DNA of 15,609 bases from an uncultured Ruminococcus sp. (GCA_947175005.1 CAMWLD010000017.1:1-15609); one strand, 5' to 3'; positions 6,681 to 13,710 are shown, numbered from the stretch's first letter. Numbers and translations: made by a program. The notes: generated by a model not told the origin, from the sequence alone.

Positions 6681-7335
6681 ACTCAAAAAGCGCCTCTCCC
6701 GCGTCGTTGTAGCCAACAGCGCTATAATCGGGGACTTTCCCCAGTATCTCAAAGGCATACCCCTGCTGCCACATCTGCGCCGTCACCAGTACCTCATATC
6801 CGTGACCCACAGGGCAGGCAAATTCCATAGGCTTGTACTTCGGCAGCCCGAAGCAGCTCATCATGTTCATGAGTATACCCGAATGGGTCATTATTCCCGC
6901 CGAGGTTATATCCTCGTGCATCATATCAAGGATTATGCCGTTTAGCGCTGTGTAGCACCTTACCATCATATTCCGCAGGCTCTCTCCGTTGGGCGGCGGA
7001 TTGTCAAGCCCGCCCTTGAGCCATTTTTTATAGCTGTCAAGATTTATAAGCTCTTCCGCACGCAGTCCCTCGAAAACGCCGAAATCCACCTCCCGCAGGT
7101 CGTCCACCTCGGTGATCTCCCTGTCGGGAAAAAGTATCTCCGCCGACTGCACAGCCCTTTCCAATGGGCTTGAATATACCTTTTCCACCTTTGGATATTC
7201 GTGGGATTCGTAAATCTCTTTAAGCTGCCTCTTACCCTCCTCGCTCAAAGGGTAATCGGTCTTGCCTATATAAATGCCCTCCTCGTTGGCCTTGGTGCGC
7301 CCGTGACGAAGTATGCAAAGTCTGTAGCCTTTCAT
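6655..7335 (-). CDS. Histidine phosphatase family protein (phosphoglycerate mutase-like)
   Basis: 226 residues, cytoplasmic. The catalytic motif LRHGRTKAN puts the phosphorylated histidine at residue 11. It is followed by IYIGKTDYPLSEEG, YSSPLERAVQSAEIL (Arg60), the acid region REVDFGVFEG (Glu82) and the second histidine in MTHSG (His151). All core residues of the branch 1 histidine phosphatases are present. The family includes cobalamin-pathway CobC, broad-specificity phosphatases and fructose-bisphosphatase-like enzymes; no cobalamin genes are near, so substrate remains open. ATG 7335 has AAAGGA about 9 bases upstream. It lies 31 bases after the acetyltransferase gene and overlaps the next gene. 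Confidence 0.9.
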   Translation of the reverse strand: MKGYRLCILRHGRTKANEEGIYIGKTDYPLSEEGKRQLKEIYESHEYPKVEKVYSSPLERAVQSAEILFPDREITEVDDLREVDFGVFEGLRAEELINLDSYKKWLKGGLDNPPPNGESLRNMMVRCYTALNGIILDMMHEDITSAGIMTHSGILMNMMSCFGLPKYKPMEFACPVGHGYEVLVTAQMWQQGYAFEILGKVPDYSAVGYNDAGEALFEYDEDYSGD

Positions 7336-7366
7336 ATATTATTAATTTCCTTTCCGAGCAAACTCA

Positions 7367-7864
7367 TCAGTGTTTCCTAATGACCATATTACATCTGCCC
7401 CATGATTCATCTTTAAACCTAAAAGCATTTTCGGTAAATGCTCTCTCTGTAAATCCTGCTTTTTGATAACATTTTTTTGCACCCGTATTTTCGGAAAATA
7501 CATTCAGCTGCACCGAACCTGCCTTAGCGATCTCGAAAGCATATTTCACTGCAAGACCGATCATTTCGCTACCATATCCTTTATTTCGCAAAGAATCATT
7601 TATTATCACAAATTTTATCATTCCTTCATTTGTGTTCAGATCAACGGAAAAGCAAAAGAACCCCACTGCCTCGCCCTCGTCCGTTGTTGCAGTAAAAGGA
7701 CTGTCATTGTACCTTTCTCCCGCTTGAAACAGTAAATTATCAAAGGCGTGTTTTTCAAGCGGATATGAGAACAGGTTTGCACACCATAAAGCGTGAGAAC
7801 GTTCATCCGTTATCCACTTGGAAACCGAAACAAAGTCTTTATCTAAATATGGTCTTATTCTCAT
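7367..7864 (-). CDS. GNAT family N-acetyltransferase
   Basis: 165 residues from ATG 7864 (MRIRPYLDKDF), preceded by AAAGAGG at a good distance; an in-frame extension to 7900 has no ribosome site. The acetyl-CoA-binding motif A is clear: VIINDSLRNKGYGSEMIG, with R93-N-K-G-Y-G98, followed by the helix FEIAKAGSVQLNVFSENTGAKKCYQKAGF, here given by its ends, that is the usual motif B region. The family transfers an acetyl group from acetyl-CoA to an amine; RimJ/RimL-type relatives modify protein N-termini. The substrate is not predictable. It is separated from the CpsB-type gene by 78 bases with no clear terminator, so it may be read from the same transcript. Confidence 0.88.
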   Translation of the reverse strand: MRIRPYLDKDFVSVSKWITDERSHALWCANLFSYPLEKHAFDNLLFQAGERYNDSPFTATTDEGEAVGFFCFSVDLNTNEGMIKFVIINDSLRNKGYGSEMIGLAVKYAFEIAKAGSVQLNVFSENTGAKKCYQKAGFTERAFTENAFRFKDESWGRCNMVIRKH

Positions 7865-7942
7865 AGTTTTCCTCTTTCTACTGTCAAGCAAGCCTTTCAA
7901 AATTTATTCATCCGTTTTCTTGCCGCAGCAGTAAGCCTTTTA

Positions 7943-8665
7943 TCAATTAATTTCTTTCCCTTTTAAAATTTCCCCCGCATTCCTCATAAAATACCCGAAC
8001 ACCTCGGGGGAAAATTTTTTCTCGATATATTTCCTTGCAGCTGCCATGTTTGGCGGTCTACCGGTCATATTGTGACAGTCCGTCCCCAAAAAATGCGCTC
8101 GTTTGTTTTTGATAAGCTCCTTGATAAACCTGCCCGTTTTTGAAAAGCTTCTGAACGAGCCGCAGTTGAGCTGAATGAGCATATCCCTGTCCATTATCTC
8201 GTAAAGGCTTTGTTCGTCCGTGAAGCTCAGATACCTTTCCGCATGAGCCAGTATCAGCTTTATTTCCCGGGAAATATCATTGGCAAAGCTGTTAAAGCCT
8301 CTGATAAAATCCCCCGTCAGTCTTGTATACGGCAGCTCGATAAGCAAATATCTCGTCCCCTCAATGCACAAGGGTTTCAAGTCATGCTCCCCCAAAGAGG
8401 GCGTGTAAAGCACCTCTGCTCCCATATAAAGCTTCGGACTGTCCTTCCCCATTGCCTCTTGGAGTGCCTCGACAGCCTCCTGCCTTTTTTCAAGGAACTC
8501 TCCGGGTGACTGCTCGGAAAGGTAAAAATGCGGCGTGCAGACGATTTCCCCCACACCGCTCTCCGCCTGCATTTTCAGCATTTCAAGAGATGTCTCTACA
8601 TCGGGCGAGCCGTCATCTATCCCCGGTAAAATATGGCAGTGCATATCATAAAGCAAACCAAGCAA
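7943..8665 (-). CDS. CpsB/YwqE-type tyrosine-protein phosphatase (PHP domain)
   Basis: 240 residues. Metal-ligand motifs of the PHP-type phosphotyrosine phosphatases are in order: MHCHILPGIDDG (residues 8-19), EIVCTPHF, YMGAEVLYTP, LILAHAERY and GTDCHN. In capsule and exopolysaccharide systems this manganese-dependent enzyme removes phosphate from the tyrosine tail of the CpsD-type kinase, which is encoded immediately upstream, so the pair should run one phosphorylation cycle. The start is TTG 8665, 7 bases after GAGGTG. An ATG four bases upstream (8669) is in another frame and reads only seven codons to a TGA ending at 8646, next to an in-frame ATG at 8644. The true start is therefore TTG 8665, or ATG 8644 by coupling, which would leave the HCH motif at the very N-terminus. 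Confidence 0.92.
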   Translation of the reverse strand: MLGLLYDMHCHILPGIDDGSPDVETSLEMLKMQAESGVGEIVCTPHFYLSEQSPGEFLEKRQEAVEALQEAMGKDSPKLYMGAEVLYTPSLGEHDLKPLCIEGTRYLLIELPYTRLTGDFIRGFNSFANDISREIKLILAHAERYLSFTDEQSLYEIMDRDMLIQLNCGSFRSFSKTGRFIKELIKNKRAHFLGTDCHNMTGRPPNMAAARKYIEKKFSPEVFGYFMRNAGEILKGKEIN

Positions 8666-8718
8666 ACATTCTCACCTCTTTGCAGCCCCAAAATTTTCAC
8701 GTCCTGTAAGACGAACTA

Positions 8719-9480
8719 TTATCCGTTATTGCTGTTTGAATGGTACTCATATTTGTACTTGTAATTGTAATTATACTTATACCCGTAATTCTTAAAGCCG
8801 CGCCTGCTCTGCGACCCGCAGTTGGTTTTCAGAAAGCCCAGCACCTTTCCCTCGGTCATTTTTATCCGCTCCAGAGCGTCGTTTATAGCCCCGTGGTTGG
8901 TGTGATTTTCCTTTATTACGAAGATCATTCCCGCCGTGTTCTTGTTCATGAGAAAAGCGTCGCTGACTACCGTTACGGGAGGCGTGTCAATGAAAACATA
9001 TTCGTAATGCTTTCCCACAAGCTCCAGCAAAAGCTGCATTTTTTTCGAGCTTAAAAGCTCCGCAGGGTTGGGAGGTATGGGACCCGAGGTCAGCACATCA
9101 AGACTGGGACGAACCTTCGGCTTTATGACCTTAGCCACATCATCGGTTATCCCTCCGAGGACAGTGGAAAGTCCCGTTTTATTTTCCAGGTCAAGCAGCG
9201 CATGAAGCACAGGCTTTCTCATATCAGCGTCTATTATCAGCACCGAAGCGCCCATTTGCGCCATGGTAATGGCAAGATTAAGGCAGTTTGTGCTCTTACC
9301 CTCCGCAGGGGAACAGCTGGTGACCACCGCTATCTTATTCTTGCAGGGGGCAAGGGAAAATATAAGATTTGTTCTTGCAGTCTTGTAAGCCTCGGTGATA
9401 ACAAAACGTGTGTTTTCCGACAGCACAAACTCTTTCGAGCGGCTCAGAGGCAGTCTCTCCTGTTTCTTAGCCAATCTCAT
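8719..9480 (-). CDS. CpsD/CapB-type tyrosine kinase (BY-kinase) with a basic, alternating-Tyr tail
   Basis: 253 residues, cytoplasmic. The oligomerisation motif EAYKTARTNL (residues 30-39) is followed by Walker A SPAEGKST (Lys62), Walker A' VLIIDADMRKP (Asp84, Asp86) and Walker B YVFIDTPPV (Asp165), the full BY-kinase set. It autophosphorylates on a C-terminal tyrosine cluster and controls polymerisation and export of surface polysaccharide. Here the cluster is eight tyrosines at every second residue, 232 to 246 (YGYKYNYNYKYKYEY), interleaved with lysines and asparagines. With the preceding RRGFK the tail is clearly basic. The activating membrane adaptor is the gene 43 bases upstream, and the phosphatase is 53 bases downstream. 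The adaptor-kinase split is the Gram-positive arrangement. ATG 9480 follows GAAAGGA closely. Confidence 0.95.
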   Translation of the reverse strand: MRLAKKQERLPLSRSKEFVLSENTRFVITEAYKTARTNLIFSLAPCKNKIAVVTSCSPAEGKSTNCLNLAITMAQMGASVLIIDADMRKPVLHALLDLENKTGLSTVLGGITDDVAKVIKPKVRPSLDVLTSGPIPPNPAELLSSKKMQLLLELVGKHYEYVFIDTPPVTVVSDAFLMNKNTAGMIFVIKENHTNHGAINDALERIKMTEGKVLGFLKTNCGSQSRRGFKNYGYKYNYNYKYKYEYHSNSNNG

Positions 9481-9523
9481 TCATCCTTTCAAAATTTATA
9501 TAAATACCGACCGTGCAGACACG

Positions 9524-10306
9524 TCAGCTTTCCTCGTCCTCTTCTTCCTCCTCCGGTTCTTCCTCATAGGAATCGCCGTAGCCGTAATCATAGTCATAAT
9601 TGCTCTTGTACTTGCTGTTGTCTGCCGTTTCAAAGTCCATTATCTCCGCAAATACGGGAATATCATAGATCGCCGCAAGGTCGTCATCCTCGCGGACTTT
9701 GGTATCAAGCATTTCTATCAGCAAAAAGAATAAATAGCTGCCGAAAAGCCCTATGGCAAGTCCTCCCGCCGTAAACAGCTTAACGCTTGGGAAGGTGTGC
9801 TCCAGCGGATATGTGGGTGATGATACAACCTCGATAGACCCGTTGCGGATAACACGCCTGTACTCCTCCTGGGATAATTCCACAAGCTTGTCCGCCACCG
9901 CCACCGACAGCGTGCGGCTGGTTGTGGCGACCGAGATACGCAGCACCTCCGTGTTGTTCACCGACTCGACCTTTATCATGTCTTTCATTTCCGAGTTGCT
10001 CCAGTCCGCTCCCATTTCCTCCCGCAGACGGTCAAAAATGTAGTCGCTGGTAAAAAGTATCTGACAGGTGTTTACCAGCTTCTGCGCAGCGGAAATATCG
10101 TTGATATTGATAGCCTCCTGGTTCTTGTTGCTGGAGTTCTCCACATACAAAAGCGCCTCGGAGGTGTACTGCTTTTGCAGCACAAAGGCCGACATAACAA
10201 AGCCTATCAGCCCCCCTGCTATCATCACCGCGATTATCGGTATGAGCCTCACCCGCAGCACCTTAAAAAGTATTTGCAGATCTAAAGTCTGTTCCTGTTC
10301 GTTCAT
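9524..10306 (-). CDS. CpsC/CapA-type adaptor (Wzz family) with an acidic Tyr-rich tail
   Basis: 260 residues. One membrane helix lies at about 20-43, an extracytoplasmic domain follows, then a proline-containing segment (SSPTYPLEHTFPSVK) leads into the second helix at about 177-197. This is the layout of Wzz-type chain-length regulators and of the adaptors that activate BY-kinases. The cytoplasmic C-terminus of about 60 residues first resembles other adaptors (DTKVREDDDLAAIYDIPVF). It then becomes unusual: six tyrosines between 233 and 247 (YDYDYGYGDSY at the end), followed by EEEPEEEEEDEES. The last 13 residues are almost all acidic. AAGGGAG precedes ATG 10306. The kinase gene follows after 43 bases. 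Together they should assemble at the inner face of the membrane. Confidence 0.92.
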   Translation of the reverse strand: MNEQEQTLDLQILFKVLRVRLIPIIAVMIAGGLIGFVMSAFVLQKQYTSEALLYVENSSNKNQEAININDISAAQKLVNTCQILFTSDYIFDRLREEMGADWSNSEMKDMIKVESVNNTEVLRISVATTSRTLSVAVADKLVELSQEEYRRVIRNGSIEVVSSPTYPLEHTFPSVKLFTAGGLAIGLFGSYLFFLLIEMLDTKVREDDDLAAIYDIPVFAEIMDFETADNSKYKSNYDYDYGYGDSYEEEPEEEEEDEES

Positions 10307-10320
10307 TTATTATCTCCCTT

Positions 10321-10336
10321 ACAGCCTTGCGGCTGT
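10321..10336 (-). promoter_or_regulatory. Six-base-pair hairpin just upstream of the adaptor gene's ribosome site
   Basis: On the minus strand ACAGCC-gcaa-GGCTGT forms a perfect stem closed by a GNRA-type tetraloop, immediately followed by AAGGGAG and the ATG at 10306. In the direction of transcription no T-run follows, so it is not an intrinsic terminator. It may stabilise a processed mRNA end or influence initiation. The 10337-10396 stretch upstream shows no convincing promoter. Confidence 0.45.
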
Positions 10337-10396
10337 TTTATTGGTAATTTTTATGCATTTTCTGTCTGACGGGAAATGCTTTTGCAAAGATAATGC

Positions 10397-10822
10397 TCAT
10401 TCCGGCTTAGGTCTGCCCAAATATCCCTGCCATTTATTGTTCCCCATCAATCTGTCTGTAATATGCCGCAGTTCCCAACAAGCGCATATTTCCAGGTCCT
10501 TGCATTCATCATAGGTTGACGGTCTTATTTCACCGTTCACATAAAGCTTGCATTTTCCAGTGATCGGATCAACAATACACTGCGGCGGAGGCTCAACTTC
10601 TTTCGGGTCTTTAATTGCCTTTTTTCCGACGAGCTTCATGGCGCTTATCACTTCTCTGTGCACGCTTAATATAAATAAGTAATCATCATCAATCGGCAGA
10701 TCTTTTTCATTATCGCCAAAGTGTTTATAAAATCCCACGTAGGATTGTTTAAAGATCAGCCCGAAAGCATATTTTCCGTTTGGCAGCGCAAGAGCGCCGA
10801 TATTTCCTACAATTCGTTTCAC
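10397..10822 (-). CDS. Probable Imm26-like immunity family protein
   Basis: 141 residues from GTG 10822; an in-frame stop lies shortly upstream and no ATG is available. No signal peptide or membrane segment. The order of features fits my knowledge of the Imm26 family of polymorphic-toxin immunity proteins. An N-terminal ALALPNGKYAFGLIFKQ strand pair is followed by FYKHFGD, then VDPITGKCKLYVNGEIRPST, then ECKDLEICACWELRHITDRL. The family match is from remembered consensus, not a search. No toxin gene is visible next to it, so it would be an orphan immunity gene or have another role. It sits between the VanZ-type and adaptor genes, in the same direction. Cysteines at CIVD, GKC, DEC and ICAC are noticeable for a small protein. 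Confidence 0.55.
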   Translation of the reverse strand: MKRIVGNIGALALPNGKYAFGLIFKQSYVGFYKHFGDNEKDLPIDDDYLFILSVHREVISAMKLVGKKAIKDPKEVEPPPQCIVDPITGKCKLYVNGEIRPSTYDECKDLEICACWELRHITDRLMGNNKWQGYLGRPKPE

Positions 10823-10846
10823 CTTTTTCCAAATTCCACCTTTTTA

Positions 10847-10875
10847 TATTTATCACTTCGGGCAGAAATTTACAA
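10847..10875 (-). promoter_or_regulatory. Weak promoter candidate for the Imm26-like gene
   Basis: On the minus strand TTGTAA (10875-10870) and TAAATA (10852-10847) are 17 bases apart, with a TGA immediately before the -10. Each hexamer is imperfect. It would allow the Imm26-like gene and the polysaccharide-control genes to be transcribed separately from the VanZ gene. Confidence 0.3.
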
Positions 10876-10951
10876 CCATATTACCCTGCCGCAAAATGTC
10901 CCCCGCCGAAATCCGATCTGCCGTTGGCATATATGCCGGACAAATATGCCG

Positions 10952-11419
10952 TCACCCGTTCCTTGACCGCCACAGCCGCATAACTACCCATACTATCATT
11001 ATGCCCAGCAGCGCCCCTGCCGAATCAATCCCCACATCCGACAGCCGCATGGTCCGCCCGGGGACTATGTATTGATGAAGCTCGTCCAGCGCAGCATACA
11101 ATGCGCATATCCCCAGCGCCCACCTCCGCTTGCGGCAGATATGCTTACTGCAAAGCGTGACCCCGTAGGTCATCGCCCCCAGCAGCATATACACGCAGAA
11201 ATGCGCCAGCTTCCTCACAAAAAAGTCCAGCTCCGTCACCACAAAATCCTGCTGCTCCCCCGTCATTCTTTCAAACCGAAAAAATATGACCCTGCACAAA
11301 GCCCTTGTAACACGCCCGCTCTGACCGAGGCTGAAGCCCACGTCCCTTGAAGAAAACGCAAATATCAGCACCATAACCGCCGCTGCCCCCACCCCGGGCA
11401 GAATTATCTTGTTTTTCAT
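10952..11419 (-). CDS. VanZ family membrane protein
   Basis: 155 residues. The first hydrophobic segment (about 6-23) ends in the family signature FSSRD. It is followed by KLAHFCVYMLLGAM, a third segment (LGICALYAALDE), then ELHQYIVPGRTMRLSDVGIDSAGALLG leading into the last helix and a basic end (MRLWRSRNG). This is the full VanZ-like architecture. VanZ of the teicoplanin resistance cluster gives the family its name, but most members are stand-alone envelope proteins of unknown role, and no van genes are present here. ATG 11419 has only a weak GGTG-type site. The gene heads the leftward series and has a consensus promoter at 11510-11538. Confidence 0.88.
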   Translation of the reverse strand: MKNKIILPGVGAAAVMVLIFAFSSRDVGFSLGQSGRVTRALCRVIFFRFERMTGEQQDFVVTELDFFVRKLAHFCVYMLLGAMTYGVTLCSKHICRKRRWALGICALYAALDELHQYIVPGRTMRLSDVGIDSAGALLGIMIVWVVMRLWRSRNG

Positions 11420-11509
11420 TTATTACACCATATGTCATTTTTGTTAATTTACCGTAAATATTTCGCAAATCAAGCTGCCTGCAACAATGCAACAAAATCT
11501 GCATATATC

Positions 11510-11538
11510 ATTATACAACTTTTACACAAATTTGTCAA
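11510..11538 (-). promoter_or_regulatory. Consensus sigma-A promoter of the VanZ gene
   Basis: Read on the minus strand, TTGACA (11538-11533) and TATAAT (11515-11510) are both perfect, with a 17-base spacer. Transcription should begin near 11503, giving a leader of about 84 bases. It is divergent from the response-regulator promoter, and the roughly 90 bases between the two are AT-rich. Confidence 0.85.
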
Positions 11539-11626
11539 TAGAATATTTTTTAACTTTTTGCACATTGTCTGCACTGCTTTTGAAACATTTACTTTGTCAC
11601 GCCTAAAGTTTTATCCTCCGCAGCTA

Positions 11627-11655
11627 TTGACGTTTTATTTGTAATGTGCTAAAAT
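11627..11655 (+). promoter_or_regulatory. Promoter of the two-component operon
   Basis: TTGACG (11627-11632) and TAAAAT (11650-11655) are 17 bases apart, and TGC before the -10 makes it an extended -10 element. The leader of about 30 bases carries GGGAGG at 11682-11687, six bases before ATG 11694. No TTAAG repeats like those at 13633-13677 are present, so autoregulation by the same operator is not apparent. Confidence 0.75.
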
Positions 11656-11693
11656 ATAAAATAAATTCAAGCCATGATCTCGGGAGGTTTTAA

Positions 11694-12374
11694 ATGAAAT
11701 ACGATTGCCTGATAATTGATGATGAAAGACTTCTTGCGGACAGCACGTCCGAATATTTCAACCTGTTCGGAGTCAGCGCCGCTGCTGTATACAGCGCTGC
11801 CGAATGCCGTGATTTTCTTGAAAATAATCAAGCAGAGCTTCTGCTGCTCGATATAAACCTTAACAGCGACAGCGGTTTTGAACTGTGCAGGGAGCTGCGC
11901 ATGAAAACGCAGATACCCATTCTTTTTATTTCCGCACGGTCAAGCGACGACGATAAAATAATTGCGCTTAATATCGGCGGTGATGATTATATTCAGAAGC
12001 CCTATTCCCTCGGTGTTCTGCTTGCAAAGGTAAAGGCTGTGCTCAAGCGCTGCCGTCAAAACACGGAAACGGCGTACGCAGATAATTGGCTGACTGTTGA
12101 CTTTGACTCAAAGGAGGTTATCGCAAACGGCGTTACCGCAAAGCTTACGTCTTTGGAATTCAGACTTCTGACCTATCTCATAAAAAATAAAAACAGGGTG
12201 ATCTCCAAGCAGGAAATCTTTGAAAATGTCTGGAAGGATAAATTTACCGGCGACGGCACTTTAAACGTACACATAAGAAAGATACGTGAAGCGATAGAAC
12301 CCGAACCGGGCAGCCCCAAATATATTATTACCGTCTGGGGCGACGGCTACAAATTCCAAGGAGCAAGGCCATGA
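11694..12374 (+). CDS. OmpR/PhoB-type response regulator
   Basis: 226 residues. The receiver domain (1-115) has the acidic pair Asp9-Asp10, the phosphoacceptor Asp53 in LLLLDINL, Ser80 in FISAR and Lys102 in QKPYS. The C-terminal winged helix-turn-helix (about 130-224) shows LTSLEFRLLTYLIKNKNRVI, the recognition-helix region GTLNVHIRKIREAI and the wing VWGDGYKF. It should bind direct repeats as a dimer once phosphorylated by the sensor kinase encoded next to it, whose ATG overlaps this gene's stop (ATGA). The repeat array before the ABC genes at 13633-13677 is the obvious target. The family is certain; the signal is not known. Confidence 0.96.
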   Translation: MKYDCLIIDDERLLADSTSEYFNLFGVSAAAVYSAAECRDFLENNQAELLLLDINLNSDSGFELCRELRMKTQIPILFISARSSDDDKIIALNIGGDDYIQKPYSLGVLLAKVKAVLKRCRQNTETAYADNWLTVDFDSKEVIANGVTAKLTSLEFRLLTYLIKNKNRVISKQEIFENVWKDKFTGDGTLNVHIRKIREAIEPEPGSPKYIITVWGDGYKFQGARP

Positions 12375-13636
12375 GATACAAAGCTTTTCTTGCCTGCCTG
12401 ACAATACTTTTCATTGCCGATATCTGTGTTTTGACCCGGTTTATTAACACGGAGCAAAATGAAAGGCAGGACCCCGTTGAGGTAAATGCGGCTGTGCAGT
12501 CGGTGCAGAACGATTGGGACAGTTTGAATAGTCACAAAAATATCACGGCGCTTGATTATTCCGTCCTTAACAACAGCGGGAATGTGCTGCTTAAAACAAG
12601 AGCTGATGTTAGCGAAAGTATCAACGAGGCAGTGATCCACAGGGACACTATCTTTGATATTGAAAAAAACGGCGAGACCGTCGGTAAAATAATCATTTAC
12701 AACGACAGTGCAAAGCTCCTTGCGGACAGCAAAAAGAGAGCCGCCTCGGTCATTGCATTTGCGGCGTTTTTTCAGTGCATTCTGTGCGCCGCATATCTTA
12801 TATATCTGAATTATGCGGTCATAAGGCCTTTCCGTAAGTTGGAGGATTTTGCCGAGAGAGTTGCAGGCGGAAATCTGGATATCCCTCTTAAAATGGACAG
12901 GCAGAATATTTTCGGCGCATTCACCGAGAGCTTTGACATAATGCGCTCGGAGCTGAAAAACGCCCGCATTGCCGAGGCGAAAGCAAACGCCTCAAAAAAG
13001 GAGCTTATCGCAAAGCTTTCCCACGACATAAGAACGCCCGTTGCAAGCATAAAGGCAGCCTCTGAAGTGGGTGCGGCAATTGCCGAAAATGAAAAAAGCA
13101 GACAGAATTATTACAACATTATTCATAAGGCAGATCAGATAAACGCCCTTGTTACAAATCTTTTTTCGGCAACGCTGGAGGAATTGCAGCAGCTCACTGT
13201 TGAACCTGCCGATATGAACAGCAGCGAAATTTTCCATATGCTGGAAAGCGCCGATTATTTTCATTATGCCGATATTCCCGACGTTCCCGAATATATGATA
13301 TATGCCGATAAGCTTCGATTGCAGCAGGTTTTCGATAACATTTTTGCAAATTCCTATAAATATGCAAATACTAAAATTGAGGTGGAAATTTTTTGTGAAA
13401 ATGACCGTCTTGCAATAAAAATTGAAGATACCGGCGGCGGAGTTCCCGAAAAGGAAATACCGCTGCTGAAAGAAAAATTCAAGCGGGGAAGCAATGCGGA
13501 AAATATTGACGGTGCGGGACTTGGGCTTTACATCTCCGACTGCTTTATGAAAGAAATGGGCGGAGAGCTTATGCTCGCAAACGGTGAAAAGGGACTTGCG
13601 GTAACTGTCTTTGTCGCACTCAGCGGAACGATTTAA
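12371..13636 (+). CDS. Sensor histidine kinase with extracytoplasmic sensor and HAMP domain
   Basis: 421 residues. The first membrane helix is at about 5-22, an external sensor region of about 100 residues follows, and the second helix lies at about 124-149. The HAMP domain covers roughly 150-203 (RPFRKLEDFAERVAGGNLD). The phosphoacceptor His218 is in LSHDIRTPVASIKAA. The ATPase domain has the N box NIFANSYKYA (Asn327), the G1 box EDTGGGVPE and the G2 box GAGLGLYIS (381-389). Unlike BceS-type kinases, whose loop between helices is only a few residues, this one has a real external domain and could sense a ligand itself. It overlaps the response regulator gene by four bases. Confidence 0.95.
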   Translation: MRYKAFLACLTILFIADICVLTRFINTEQNERQDPVEVNAAVQSVQNDWDSLNSHKNITALDYSVLNNSGNVLLKTRADVSESINEAVIHRDTIFDIEKNGETVGKIIIYNDSAKLLADSKKRAASVIAFAAFFQCILCAAYLIYLNYAVIRPFRKLEDFAERVAGGNLDIPLKMDRQNIFGAFTESFDIMRSELKNARIAEAKANASKKELIAKLSHDIRTPVASIKAASEVGAAIAENEKSRQNYYNIIHKADQINALVTNLFSATLEELQQLTVEPADMNSSEIFHMLESADYFHYADIPDVPEYMIYADKLRLQQVFDNIFANSYKYANTKIEVEIFCENDRLAIKIEDTGGGVPEKEIPLLKEKFKRGSNAENIDGAGLGLYISDCFMKEMGGELMLANGEKGLAVTVFVALSGTI

Positions 13637-13686
13637 GGAATATTTAAGAAATGCTTAAAGACAGTTAAGGTTTAAAGGGGTATAAT
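13633..13686 (+). promoter_or_regulatory. Promoter of the ABC genes with a phased TTAAG repeat array
   Basis: TTAA(A)G occurs at 13633, 13644, 13655, 13665 and 13672; the first four copies are spaced 11, 11 and 10 bases, one per helical turn. A perfect TATAAT lies at 13681-13686, while the -35 position 17 bases upstream reads AAGACA and lies within the array. The first repeat overlaps the sensor kinase stop codon. Direct repeats at one-turn spacing over a weak -35 are the usual sites of OmpR/PhoB-type activators. The regulator encoded at 11694 is therefore the likely protein. Confidence 0.7.
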
Positions 13687-13710
13687 GGAACGTGAAAGGA
13701 CGGTTTTGTT

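Noticed and set aside
8740..8780. Short-period repeat that might suggest a CRISPR or microsatellite locus
   Set aside because: It is in-frame coding sequence for the kinase tyrosine cluster; there are no spacers.
9202..9774. 190-codon rightward frame crossing the kinase/adaptor junction
   Set aside because: It spans two well-supported leftward genes and has no domain or ribosome site.
10926..10937. Perfect 12-base palindrome GGCATATATGCC after the VanZ gene
   Set aside because: Too short and without a T-run or a promoter context; chance or minor site, so not listed as a feature.
10952..11419. Glycopeptide resistance locus because of the VanZ-family protein
   Set aside because: No vanHAX, vanS/vanR or related ligase genes are present; VanZ-like proteins are common outside resistance clusters.
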